Shown here piece by piece: positions 35,511-43,891 of a stretch of DNA of 64,000 nucleotides. The DNA lies in contig JAYOIK010000015.1 of the NCBI GenBank assembly GCA_038118725.1, positions 1 through 64,000 on the forward strand, in the 5' to 3' direction. Within the stretch, counting starts at the first letter, position 1; the number at the start of each line of letters is the position of its first letter. Source of the stretch: JADHLJ01 sp038118725. GTDB lineage: Bacteria; Pseudomonadota; Alphaproteobacteria; Thalassobaculales; Thalassobaculaceae. Both the position numbers and the translations under genes were made by a program. The notes under the pieces were generated by a model, which worked only from the letters and a program-made list of their open reading frames with translations, searched no databases and was not told the DNA's origin.

Positions 35511-36680
35511 ATGAATATCGGCGATCAGGTTCTCCAGACACTCATGGACGCAATTCCGGCGCCGATTTTCTACAAGGACGCGGACCTAATCTATCGCGGC
35601 TGCAACGCCGCGTTCCTTGAGTTCATCGGGCTGCCCCGAGAGAGGGTAATCGGCCAGAGCGTTTATGGTGTTTCTCCTCCTCAATTGGCCGCGGTTTATC
35701 ACCAAGCCGACAAGGAGCTCCTGCTGAAGGGCGGCGTGCAGATTTATGAAGCGGACGTCCGTTACGCCGACGGTTCCGACCATAGGGTGGAGTTTCGAAA
35801 ATCGGTTTTCCGGGACGCCGAGACCGGCGCGCCGGCGGGCATGATCGGGGTGATGCTCGACGTCACGGTCCTACGATCGGCCGAGGCCGGATTGCTGGAG
35901 GCCCGAGACCGCGCCGAGGCCGCGAACCGTTCGAAATCCCTGTTTCTCGCCAACCTCAGCCATGAGCTACGCACGCCACTGAACGCCATACTTGGTTTTT
36001 CCCAAGTCATCCATGACGAGGTTCTCGGCCCCGCGGGCAACCAGCGCTACGTCGACTATGCCGGTGACATCGTCCGAAGCGGCGGCTACCTACTTCGCCT
36101 GATAGACAATATCCTCGACCTATCGCAAATCGAAGCTGATCGCCTGGACCTTGAGATCGCTCCGGTCGATTTGTCCGCGTTGATCGCGGAATGCATGGCC
36201 GATATCCGGATCGGCGTTGGCGCGGGAACCGCTGTATCCGTTGCGTCTGAAACTTCCGACGATGTTCCGTGTATCGAAACCGATTCCGCCAAGCTGAGGC
36301 AGGTTCTATTGAACCTTATGACGAACGTGGTGAAGTACAACTCTCCCGGAGGATCCTGCGTGATCTCGACACGCGCGGACGCGGATTTCTTGGAGATCCA
36401 GGTCCAGGATGACGGCATCGGCATCCACGAGGATGAATTGCAAACCATTTTCACACCGTTCCAGAGAGCCACGGCGAAAGGCGAACGCGCGCCCGAGAGC
36501 TTTGGCTTGGGACTGCCAATCTCCAAAACCCTGATGGAACGACTCGGGGGCACCTTGACAATCGCCAGCGCGGTCGGTGTCGGAACAACCGCGACAATTT
36601 CGCTACCCCTTGCCCGTGTCGCCGCGCCGGAAGGCGACTCCGGGCATGACGGGCCAAGGAACAGGGAGCCGAGCCGATGA
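35511..36680 (+). CDS. Cytoplasmic PAS-domain histidine kinase, DivJ/PleC-like core
   Basis: A 389-residue kinase without membrane segments. A PAS domain covers residues 1-122 (AIPAPIFYKDADLIYRGCN and PAGMIGVMLDVT). HisKA follows with His151 in FLANLSHELRTPLNAI and the DivJ/PleC-like text around EVLGPAG, RYVDY and NILDLSQIEADRL. The HATPase domain has NLMTNVVKY, DDGIGI and SFGLGLPIS, where the G2 box departs from the usual GTGLGL. ATG 35511 has only a weak ribosome site. The stop overlaps the start of a 2-oxoglutarate oxygenase gene as ATGA, so the two are probably translated together. Confidence 0.86.
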   Translation: MNIGDQVLQTLMDAIPAPIFYKDADLIYRGCNAAFLEFIGLPRERVIGQSVYGVSPPQLAAVYHQADKELLLKGGVQIYEADVRYADGSDHRVEFRKSVFRDAETGAPAGMIGVMLDVTVLRSAEAGLLEARDRAEAANRSKSLFLANLSHELRTPLNAILGFSQVIHDEVLGPAGNQRYVDYAGDIVRSGGYLLRLIDNILDLSQIEADRLDLEIAPVDLSALIAECMADIRIGVGAGTAVSVASETSDDVPCIETDSAKLRQVLLNLMTNVVKYNSPGGSCVISTRADADFLEIQVQDDGIGIHEDELQTIFTPFQRATAKGERAPESFGLGLPISKTLMERLGGTLTIASAVGVGTTATISLPLARVAAPEGDSGHDGPRNREPSR

Positions 36681-37726
36681 CAAACATTCACAAGGGTCCG
36701 TTCGACGCTCGGCCCGCCGCCTCGGATGACGAAATTCCAATCCTCGATCTCGCCCCCTTGAGAGACGGAGATCCGAACGCCCTGGACCATCTGGCCGAGC
36801 GGATGCGCCACGCTTGCGAAAATGTCGGCTTCTATTTCATCGTCAATCACGGCGTGACGGCGGACCAGATGGCCTCGGTGTTTGAGCAAGCCGCGCGTTT
36901 TCACGCCCTGCCGATCGACGTCAAACAGGCGCTGAAGGTGAACGAACACCAACTCGGCTACATGCCTTACAAGGGATATACGTCGCGCTCATCGCGTATA
37001 CACGAAAACACACAACCGAACCTCAACGCCGCGTATTTCGTAAAGCGCGATCTCTCGCCCGATCATCCGGACGTACTCTCCGGTCGACGCTATCGAGGGC
37101 TCAATCAATGGCCTGACGCGAAACTGCTTCCCGGATTTCGCGAAACCTTGGTCGACTATTGTCAGGCCGTCGAGGCGACGGCGCTCGGCCTTTTGCCGAT
37201 TTACGCAAAAGCGCTTGAACTGCCCGACGGCTTTTTCGACGACTCGTTTCAAGAGCCGCAATACTCGCTGCGTCTGACCCACTACCCGCCGGTGCCGGAA
37301 GACCGGATTGAGGCCAATCAGTTCGCGCTCGCGCCGCATACCGACTCAAGCTTCATGACCTTGCTGCCCCAAAACGAGGTACCCGGTCTGGCGATCCGGC
37401 TTACCAGCGGGGAATGGGTGGAGCCGCCTCCGCTACCCGGCGGATATCTGGTGAATACCGGCGATATGATGCGGCGTTGGAGCAATCACCGCTTCTTGTC
37501 GACGCCGCATCGGGTCGTCCACCGCGAGAACCGCGACCGCTACGCCGCGCCGTTCTTCTTCGATTGCAATATCGACGCGGTGATGGAGTGTTTTCTGAGC
37601 TGTGTTTCCGAGGATAATCCGGCGCGGCACGAGCCGACGACCTACACCGAATACATGCTCTGGTTCGGTTCGCAATATCCGAACATCAAGGCGAAACAGG
37701 GTGAAAAGGTCGCCAAGATGGATTGA
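36677..37726 (+). CDS. Isopenicillin N synthase-like 2OG-Fe(II) oxygenase
   Basis: A 349-residue non-heme iron oxygenase. The N-terminal DIOX_N region has IPILDLAPL and NVGFYFIVNHGV. The iron ligands are His221 and Asp223 in APHTDSSF and His278 in STPHRV. The usual R-x-S motif for 2-oxoglutarate is Arg288-Tyr-Ala here, so Ser is replaced. The start codon overlaps the stop of the PAS kinase gene. Members act on peptides, flavonoid-like compounds, ethylene precursors and others; no substrate can be given. Confidence 0.85.
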   Translation: MTNIHKGPFDARPAASDDEIPILDLAPLRDGDPNALDHLAERMRHACENVGFYFIVNHGVTADQMASVFEQAARFHALPIDVKQALKVNEHQLGYMPYKGYTSRSSRIHENTQPNLNAAYFVKRDLSPDHPDVLSGRRYRGLNQWPDAKLLPGFRETLVDYCQAVEATALGLLPIYAKALELPDGFFDDSFQEPQYSLRLTHYPPVPEDRIEANQFALAPHTDSSFMTLLPQNEVPGLAIRLTSGEWVEPPPLPGGYLVNTGDMMRRWSNHRFLSTPHRVVHRENRDRYAAPFFFDCNIDAVMECFLSCVSEDNPARHEPTTYTEYMLWFGSQYPNIKAKQGEKVAKMD

Positions 37727-37766
37727 AGAGCCTTCGGAAACCACCCATCCCAAACTCAACGCGAGC

Positions 37767-38405
37767 CTAGAATTTGATGCGGGCGCCAATCATGAAGTTT
37801 TGCGTGAAGGCACCGTCGCGGTCACCATCCAGGGTCAACGACTCGGCGCCGACCATCAATGCGCGATATTGCGCCACCAAGGCCCAACTGGTTGACAGTT
37901 CATAGGACGCGCCGAAGCCGATCTGAAAGGCTGGTCGCCAGGTCGCGTCCTCCTCCGCGCCACGCCCCGCCAAGTCCGCCACGCCCTGATCGTCCGTATA
38001 GGTCATCCCCAAGCCGGCCATGAAATGCGGCGTGATCGGCGTGTCATTGCTCCAATCGAACGATCGATTGACCAAAAAGGTATAGGTCTCGGTTCGCCCC
38101 GAAAGCTCCAGGGATTGCCCGGCGGTAAAACGCAATCGCTCCGGGTCGGGATCGTCGCTCAAGGTTAGGACGAATTCATGGCGGGCAGCCGTCCCGTCGG
38201 CCTCGCCAAGCGTCAGGAACGGTTCCCGCGCGTCGCGATCCAGCCGGGCCCAGGGAGAGTTGCTATCGCCGATAAAATACCAGGTCACCTCCGCGCTCTT
38301 GTCGTCGTCGGCGCGTGCCTCTCCAACCCCGAAAGGAGTCGTGAGCAAGATCAAGCAGGCAATCGCCCGTAACACGGGCGCGGGTAACACGGGTAAGCGT
38401 TTCAT
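37767..38405 (-). CDS. Small outer-membrane beta-barrel protein
   Basis: A 212-residue protein with a signal peptide (Ala-rich cleavage near residue 32), then alternating hydrophobic and polar strands with turns rich in Asp and Gly. The last residues, NFMIGARIKF, end in Phe, the C-terminal signature for outer-membrane insertion. Size fits OmpA-, OmpW- or porin-like eight-stranded barrels. No ligand can be assigned. It is convergent with the 2OG oxygenase gene, 40 bp away. Confidence 0.7.
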   Translation of the reverse strand: MKRLPVLPAPVLRAIACLILLTTPFGVGEARADDDKSAEVTWYFIGDSNSPWARLDRDAREPFLTLGEADGTAARHEFVLTLSDDPDPERLRFTAGQSLELSGRTETYTFLVNRSFDWSNDTPITPHFMAGLGMTYTDDQGVADLAGRGAEEDATWRPAFQIGFGASYELSTSWALVAQYRALMVGAESLTLDGDRDGAFTQNFMIGARIKF

Positions 38406-38734
38406 CTCAAAAGTCCTCCACCCAAGTCGCCCGACACCGACAACCCGAGTAACGACCCCCGTGGAAACGGCTTCTCTTACGGAAGCTTGTTACGATGATC
38501 AAAATTATCACCGGATGTCCGATTCACAAGGAAAATCGACGAGATCCGGCAAACGCGACCCCACCGTCACGGGTTAAGGAAGCTTCGACGCGAGGCCGAA
38601 TCCTCGGTTTTCCGGAATGTTCAAAAGTCGGTTACCGCTAGCCAGACGGAGAGCATTCGGGTAGGCGGGGACAGCGCTCCACCCGCGCCCGCGAGCCCCC
38701 ACGATGGATACGTTTTCCCAAGATGGATCATGCC
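38406..38734. other. 329-bp spacer without recognisable gene
   Basis: This stretch lies between the divergent beta-barrel and threonine ammonia-lyase genes and probably holds both promoters. Only short open frames of about 50 codons or less occur, without ribosome sites or recognisable products. No repeat or strong hairpin was seen. Confidence 0.5.
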
Positions 38735-40216
38735 ATGGACATCCCCGCCATTCCCACGCTTGAGGATATCCGCGCGGCCGCGAGAATCGTCGAAGCCAGC
38801 GCCGTTCGCACCCCAGTCGTGCCCGCCCCCTGGCTCGACAAACAACTAGGGATCCGGTCTTTTCTGAAACTGGAGAACCAGCAGGTTACCAGTTCGTTCA
38901 AGGATCGCGGAGCGGCGGTGAAACTGTCGCAACTTACCGCGGACGAGCGAGCACGCGGCGTGATCGCCATGTCCGCGGGCAATCACGCCCAGGGAGTCGC
39001 GTATCACGCCAATCGGCTGGGCATCCCGGCAATCATCGTCATGCCCGCCCAAACCCCGTTCTCCAAGGTGGAGCGCACCCGGGGGCACGGCGCTCAAGTG
39101 GTGCTGCATGGCCGCAACATCAGTGATTGCGCCGAGCGCGCCAGGGAGTTGATCGCCGAGCACGGCTATGTGCTGATCCATCCCTATGACGATCCGGCCA
39201 TTATCGCCGGGCAAGGCACGATTGGCCTGGAGCTGTTGGAGGATCTGCCGGAATTGGACGCGGTGGTGGTGCCGATCGGCGGTGGTGGCCTGGCCGCGGG
39301 AATAGCGCTGGCGTTGAAAGCGCTCAAGCCCGAGGTGCGGATCTTCGGCGTCGAGGCGGCGCTCTATCCGTCAATGACCGAGGCGATCAACGGTTCCCCG
39401 CCGAGTTCCGGCGGCGAGACCATCGCCGAGGGTATCGCGGTGAAAACCCCCGGAGAGCTGACGCGGCGGGTCATCACCGATTTGGTTGAGGAGATTATTC
39501 TCGTCGAGGAACCGCAATTGGAGGGCGCCATCCACCGCCTCGCCGAGGAACAGAAGCTCGTTGTCGAAGGCGCGGGCGCGGCGGGTGTCGCGGCGCTTGA
39601 AAACCTCGCCCCCCGATTGGCGGGCGCGACGGTGGCCACGATCATCTGCGGCGGCAATATCGACTCCCGGGTTTACGCATCGGTTCTAATGCGCGGTCTG
39701 GTACGAGACGGTCGGCTGGTACGCGTGCGGGTCGAGATCAACGACGAACCCGGCGTCCTGGCCAGGATCAGCGGCCTTATCGGCGCGCGCGGCGGAAACA
39801 TCATCGAGATCTATCACCACCGGCTTTTCCAGGACGTGCCGGTGAAACTGGCGGAACTCGACGCGGTGATCGAAACCCGCAACGCCGATCATGTTCTGGA
39901 AATCCTGACCGCCCTCGAGGACGCGGGCTTCAAGTCACGTCTGCTTGGCCGCACCGAGGTCGGGGCAGACGGTCTAGTCGCCGGCCAGGGCCGCGTATCG
40001 GCCACGATGGTAAAGCAGCGGCGGCGTGTCCGAGACCGTCTCCGCGCGAAGCGCGCGCCCGACAATGATCACATGATCGCCGGCGTCGTGCCGCGCCTCC
40101 AAGACGCAATCCGCCGCCGAGACCACGCCGTCCAGGATTGGCGCGCCGGTTTCCCACGCAATCCAGGCGGTCCCGTCGAAACGGTCTCCCTCGAACATCG
40201 CGAAATGCGTGGATAG
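38735..40216 (+). CDS. ilvA: Threonine ammonia-lyase with ACT domain; 3' end probably frameshifted
   Basis: A PLP enzyme that converts threonine to 2-oxobutyrate. PLP-binding Lys56 lies in SSFKDRGA, the phosphate-binding loop is GGGG in VVPIGGGGLAAG, and a C-terminal ACT domain (about residues 325-400) begins VRVEINDEPGVLARI. The natural end should be near residue 410. As sequenced, the frame runs 80 codons further, antisense through the flavin reductase gene. Removing one G from the GGGG run at 39962-39965 would end the protein at TAG 39975-39977, sharing CTAG with the convergent stop. ATG 38723 is an alternative start. The single ACT domain fits the catabolic-type enzyme, so the symbol is approximate. 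Confidence 0.85.
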   Translation: MDIPAIPTLEDIRAAARIVEASAVRTPVVPAPWLDKQLGIRSFLKLENQQVTSSFKDRGAAVKLSQLTADERARGVIAMSAGNHAQGVAYHANRLGIPAIIVMPAQTPFSKVERTRGHGAQVVLHGRNISDCAERARELIAEHGYVLIHPYDDPAIIAGQGTIGLELLEDLPELDAVVVPIGGGGLAAGIALALKALKPEVRIFGVEAALYPSMTEAINGSPPSSGGETIAEGIAVKTPGELTRRVITDLVEEIILVEEPQLEGAIHRLAEEQKLVVEGAGAAGVAALENLAPRLAGATVATIICGGNIDSRVYASVLMRGLVRDGRLVRVRVEINDEPGVLARISGLIGARGGNIIEIYHHRLFQDVPVKLAELDAVIETRNADHVLEILTALEDAGFKSRLLGRTEVGADGLVAGQGRVSATMVKQRRRVRDRLRAKRAPDNDHMIAGVVPRLQDAIRRRDHAVQDWRAGFPRNPGGPVETVSLEHREMRG

Positions 40217-40453
40217 TTTATCCTGACCGGCGGAAAGAATGTTCACCGCGAAATTGTCCGTTGCCATGAACGCGTCGAAATTGGTCGACGATTTGCCGAG
40301 GCAAAACAGCACCAACGGCGGGTCCAAGGAAACCGAACTGAAGGAATTCGCGGTAATGCCGTGCGGCTTGCCGTCGACCACCGTCGTTATGATGGTCACG
40401 CCGGTCGCGAAGGTTCCCATCACGTCCCGAAAGTGGCGCTGGTCAATCGCCAT
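39974..40453 (-). CDS. Flavin reductase-like FMN-binding protein
   Basis: A 159-residue protein of the HpaC/DIM6 type. Typical features are FRDVMGTFATGVTIIT near the start, the Gly-x-Thr-Ala-Asn-Ser-Phe segment GITANSFSSVSLDPPL and the C-terminal PLLYHRGRYAAL. It should reduce FMN with NAD(P)H and hand it to a two-component monooxygenase. GGGAGAG 7 bases before ATG 40453 fixes the start; the frame from 40561 is not supported. No monooxygenase partner is adjacent; the LLM enzyme at 27441 is a possible one. Confidence 0.86.
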   Translation of the reverse strand: MAIDQRHFRDVMGTFATGVTIITTVVDGKPHGITANSFSSVSLDPPLVLFCLGKSSTNFDAFMATDNFAVNILSAGQDKLSTHFAMFEGDRFDGTAWIAWETGAPILDGVVSAADCVLEARHDAGDHVIIVGRALRAETVSDTPPLLYHRGRYAALAGD

Positions 40454-40775
40454 GGCCGTCTCTCCCATCAATGCGCCGCGACGCTCGTCGGACGGTATCG
40501 CGACCGACCCCCGCCATGGCTTCGCGTTGGGGTCGAGGACGACCCTGAAACACCTCGGCATTTATCTCCGTTCCCACAGGGCATTTCAATTGGTTCCGAA
40601 GCGCCATCTCGCACGCGATGAATTTAGTGACAGACAGCGCCTATTCGATCTCAAAAAAATAGCGCTTTATCAATATGATATAGCTTAGTCTTTGCAAATC
40701 ACGGCAAATCAGGCGATAATCCACGCCAGCGCGCTGATTCGCGCGCCGTGGCCGGCGCTCGATGGGAGATTGTCC
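40454..40775. other. 322-bp intergenic region before motA
   Basis: The region between the divergent flavin reductase and motA genes becomes AT-rich at about 40630-40700. A small palindrome TATCA-ATA-TGATA lies at 40668-40680 and could be part of a promoter or operator. No sigma-54 or sigma-28 flagellar promoter was recognised. Confidence 0.4.
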
Positions 40776-41636
40776 ATGTTCGTCATCATCGGTTGGGTTG
40801 TTGTTATTGTTTGCGTGATTGGCGGTTACATGGCCATGGGCGGCAAGCTCGGTCCGCTGTGGCAGCCCTTCGAGCTCGTGATCATCGGCGGCGCCGGTGT
40901 CGGCGCCTATATCGTCGCCAACCCGAAATACGTCCTGGGACAATCCGGTCGCGCCTTCAAGGCGGCTCTGAAGGGGCCGAAATACAACAAGGACGACTAT
41001 CTCGAACTCCTGAGCCTGATGTACGTGATTTTCAAGCTCGCCAAGACCAAGGGCATGTTGGCGATTGAATCCCATATCGAAAGGCCCGAGGAAAGTTCCC
41101 TGTTCCAGGCATTCCCTCGATTCTCGTCGGACCATCACACCCTTGAGTTTCTCTGTGACTACCTGCGGATGATGACCCTCGGCACTGATAATCCCTACGA
41201 ACTGGCGGATTTGTTGGACGAGGAACTGGAAACTCATCACGCGGAGGACGCGCAAATCGCGACCGCCTACCAAACCATGGGCGATGGCTTCCCAGCCCTG
41301 GGCATCGTCGCCGCCGTTCTGGGCATCATCAAAACCATGGGGTCGATCACCGAGCCACCAGAGGTGCTTGGCAAGCTGATCGGTGGCGCCTTGGTTGGAA
41401 CGTTTCTAGGTATTTTCCTGGCCTACGGAATGGTCTCGCCCCTGGCGGTTTGCATGAACAACGTGTTCGCGGCGGATGCAAAATACCTGGCCTGCATCAA
41501 GGCGGGGTTGCTCGCGCATGTATCGGGCTACGCGCCCGCGGTTTCCGTCGAATTCGCGCGAAAAATACTTATGTCGAAGGACCGTCCGTCCTTCTTCGAG
41601 GTCGAAGAGGCGGTCGCCGCGCTGCCTCCGGTATGA
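40776..41636 (+). CDS. motA: Flagellar motor stator protein MotA
   Basis: A 286-residue inner-membrane protein with four membrane segments: FVIIGWVVVIVCVIGGYMA, FELVIIGGAGVGAYIVA, FPALGIVAAVLGIIKTMG and LIGGALVGTFLGIFLAYGM. The large cytoplasmic loop between segments 2 and 3 carries charged residues for FliG contact, and the Pro in GDGFPALG is the conserved motor residue. With MotB it forms the proton-driven stator. GGGAG supports ATG 40776. The pair stands alone, away from other flagellar genes. Confidence 0.95.
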   Translation: MFVIIGWVVVIVCVIGGYMAMGGKLGPLWQPFELVIIGGAGVGAYIVANPKYVLGQSGRAFKAALKGPKYNKDDYLELLSLMYVIFKLAKTKGMLAIESHIERPEESSLFQAFPRFSSDHHTLEFLCDYLRMMTLGTDNPYELADLLDEELETHHAEDAQIATAYQTMGDGFPALGIVAAVLGIIKTMGSITEPPEVLGKLIGGALVGTFLGIFLAYGMVSPLAVCMNNVFAADAKYLACIKAGLLAHVSGYAPAVSVEFARKILMSKDRPSFFEVEEAVAALPPV

Positions 41637-41728
41637 TGTTTGCATAGCCCGTCTTCCAATCAACGGGATACGACACCATATAAACCAGAAGGTTCTTCGG
41701 GCCGAAGCGAATCGGGGCGCGATAGCAC

Positions 41729-42802
41729 GTGGACGGGCAAGCTAGCATTGTCATCAAGAAGGTTAAGAAGGGCGGGCATGGCGGGCACCATGGCGGCGCC
41801 TGGAAGGTTGCCTATGCCGATTTCGTGACGGCCATGATGGCCTTCTTCCTGTTGTTGTGGCTGCTGAACGCCACGACCGAGGAACAGAAGATGGGCATCT
41901 CGAACTATTTCGACCCGACCGCCATTTCCCGGTCCACGCGAAGCGGCTCCGGCGGTATCCTGGGCGGGACCTCGATCACCAAGCCCGGCGCCCTTAAAAC
42001 CGCGTCCTCGCCGCCGATGATCAGCACGCCTCAAGTCGCCCGCCCGCAGGCCGAGGACACCGAGTCCCTGGATCCGGATTCCGACGACCCCGAGAATATC
42101 GAATCCAAGACCGGCAGCGACGCCGACGAGGAAGGCACGATCAGCCAGGAGCAGCTGGAACAACTCCTGCAGCAACAGGAGGCCGAGCGCGAGGCCGCCC
42201 AGTTCGCCGAGGCGGAAAAGCTGATCCGGCAAGCTGTCGAGGATTCCGACGACGAAGAGCTCAAGGAAGTGGCCGAGAGTCTTCAGATCCAGTCGGCGCC
42301 CGAGGGATTGCGCATCCAGCTGATCGATCAGGAGAAGGTCGCTCTCTTCCCACTCGGCAGCTCCAACATGGACGAGAAGCTACGCAAGCTGTTGGAAAAG
42401 GTCGCGGAGATCATCAAGAAGCTGCCCAACAAGATCAAGATCTCGGGCCATACCGATGCCCGCCCCTTCGCCGCCGGCTCGGAGCGGACCAACTGGGATC
42501 TCTCCGCCGAGCGCGCCAATGCCAGCCGGCGGGCGCTTGAACAGCTCGGCGTGGCGGAAAGCCGGATCGCCCAGGTCGTCGGCATGGCCGATCGCGACCC
42601 GATTGAGCCGAATGATCCGCTGGCGCCCGAGAACCGCCGGATCAGCATCGTCCTTCTGCGTCAGCGGACCAATGCCGGGACCGAGGAAGTGCCAATCGTC
42701 GATCAAACGCCGACCGCCACCGAAACCAGCCTGCCATCGGTTCGCGCCCAAGGCGGTAACAACTCCTCGGTGACCTCGACCCTCCCCAGGACCGGCGGAT
42801 AG
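41729..42802 (+). CDS. motB: Flagellar motor stator protein MotB
   Basis: A 357-residue partner of MotA. After a basic N-terminus (KKVKKGGHGGHHGG) comes one membrane segment with proton-binding Asp31 in VAYADFVTAMMAFF. A long acidic linker with a coiled-coil-like stretch follows at about residues 105-180, then an OmpA-type peptidoglycan-binding domain (KISGHTDARPF and MADRDPIEPNDP). GTG 41729 is used as start. It anchors the stator to the cell wall. The distance to motA is 92 bp. Confidence 0.95.
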   Translation: MDGQASIVIKKVKKGGHGGHHGGAWKVAYADFVTAMMAFFLLLWLLNATTEEQKMGISNYFDPTAISRSTRSGSGGILGGTSITKPGALKTASSPPMISTPQVARPQAEDTESLDPDSDDPENIESKTGSDADEEGTISQEQLEQLLQQQEAEREAAQFAEAEKLIRQAVEDSDDEELKEVAESLQIQSAPEGLRIQLIDQEKVALFPLGSSNMDEKLRKLLEKVAEIIKKLPNKIKISGHTDARPFAAGSERTNWDLSAERANASRRALEQLGVAESRIAQVVGMADRDPIEPNDPLAPENRRISIVLLRQRTNAGTEEVPIVDQTPTATETSLPSVRAQGGNNSSVTSTLPRTGG

Positions 42803-42964
42803 TCTTCCACATCCACGCGAAGTCACCGATTAACGCGAGGTCTTCCCGTGAACGGATAGTCGGGTCGCCGGGGTTATCCCGCGCGGTTGCGATCACTTCT
42901 GAAATCGTTCACCCTCACCATCCGCGTCCCCGGCGCCACCCTTGAAACGCGAGATGACCACGCG

Positions 42965-43693
42965 ATGTTCGACGGCACCACGACCCCACCGCTGGTTTTC
43001 TTTCACACGCTGCCGATGCCCTGTCCGTATCTGCCGGAGCGGATCGAGCGCCGGCTGGTCGCGGACATTTCCAGCCGTCGCGGGCGGAGCAGCCACGACG
43101 CCCTCGCCCGCGCGGGATTTAGGCGGACCCAGCACTTGTGCTATCGCCCGGCCTGTCCAAGCTGCAAGGCCTGTCTGCCGATCCGGGTTCGGACCCGCGA
43201 TTTCGAATGGTCGCGGTCCTTCCGCCGGACCATGAACCGGAATCGCGATATCTCCGGCGCCTGGCAAGAAGCCCGCGCGACCCCCGAACAGTTCGCGCTG
43301 TTCAAGCATTACCAGGCCTCGCGGCATACCGAGGGCGAGATGGGGCTGATGGATTATGTCGATTTCGGCGACATGATCGAGCGCTCTCCCATCGATTCCC
43401 GCCTGATCGAACACCGGCGGGACGATGACGGCACCCTGGTGGGCGTGATGCTCGTCGACGTTCAAGACGATGGCCTTTCCGCCGTCTACAGCTTTTTCAG
43501 CTCCGAGGAACCCGACCGCGGTCTGGGCAGCTACATGGTCCTGGACCTGGTCCAGCGCGCGCTCGACCAAGGGCTGGACTATGTCTATCTCGGCTATTGG
43601 ATCGCCGAGACCCGCAAGATGTCCTACAAGGCCCGCTTCAAGCCGGCCGAGGTCTTGTTGGAGTCAGGTTGGAGCGATCTGGTCGAGCCGTAG
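42965..43693 (+). CDS. bpt: Aspartate/glutamate leucyl-tRNA-protein transferase Bpt
   Basis: A 242-residue arginyltransferase-like enzyme that adds Leu to proteins with N-terminal Asp or Glu and marks them for ClpS-ClpAP. Typical residues are CPYLPER near the N-terminus, the cysteine cluster LCYRPACPSCKACLPIRV, the SRHTEG segment, and the C-terminal YLGYWIAETRKMSYKARF. It complements Aat, which is also in this window. ATG 42965 gives the usual N-terminus. A REP-like repeat follows. Confidence 0.93.
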   Translation: MFDGTTTPPLVFFHTLPMPCPYLPERIERRLVADISSRRGRSSHDALARAGFRRTQHLCYRPACPSCKACLPIRVRTRDFEWSRSFRRTMNRNRDISGAWQEARATPEQFALFKHYQASRHTEGEMGLMDYVDFGDMIERSPIDSRLIEHRRDDDGTLVGVMLVDVQDDGLSAVYSFFSSEEPDRGLGSYMVLDLVQRALDQGLDYVYLGYWIAETRKMSYKARFKPAEVLLESGWSDLVEP

Positions 43694-43732
43694 CGGGAAT
43701 CCGCGGCAAACTCGAGACGGACTATTCAACCC

Positions 43733-43830
43733 CGTCGCCCTGGCGAACGGCAGGGCCTCCGACGTCACCACGCAATCGGAAGGTCGCCACCCGGAACGAC
43801 CATCGCGGCGTCCTGCCTTGCGCCAGGACG
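43733..43830. repeat. Paired inverted hairpins, REP-like family I, copy D
   Basis: The left arm is 43733-43759 (GCCCTG, loop GCGAACGG, CAGGGC). The right arm lies at 43808-43830 (GTCCTG, loop CCTTGCGC, CAGGAC). It sits between the convergent bpt and YqeY genes, like copies A and B between convergent genes. Confidence 0.78.
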
Positions 43831-43891
43831 ATTGGGGAAACGGGTGATGTTCACTATCAATCGGCCCCGCGGCGGCGGGCGGACGCCGGTC

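Noticed and set aside
39978..40216. Extra C-terminal domain of threonine ammonia-lyase
   Set aside because: The 80 residues are Arg-rich and entirely antisense to the flavin reductase gene; a frameshift explains them better.
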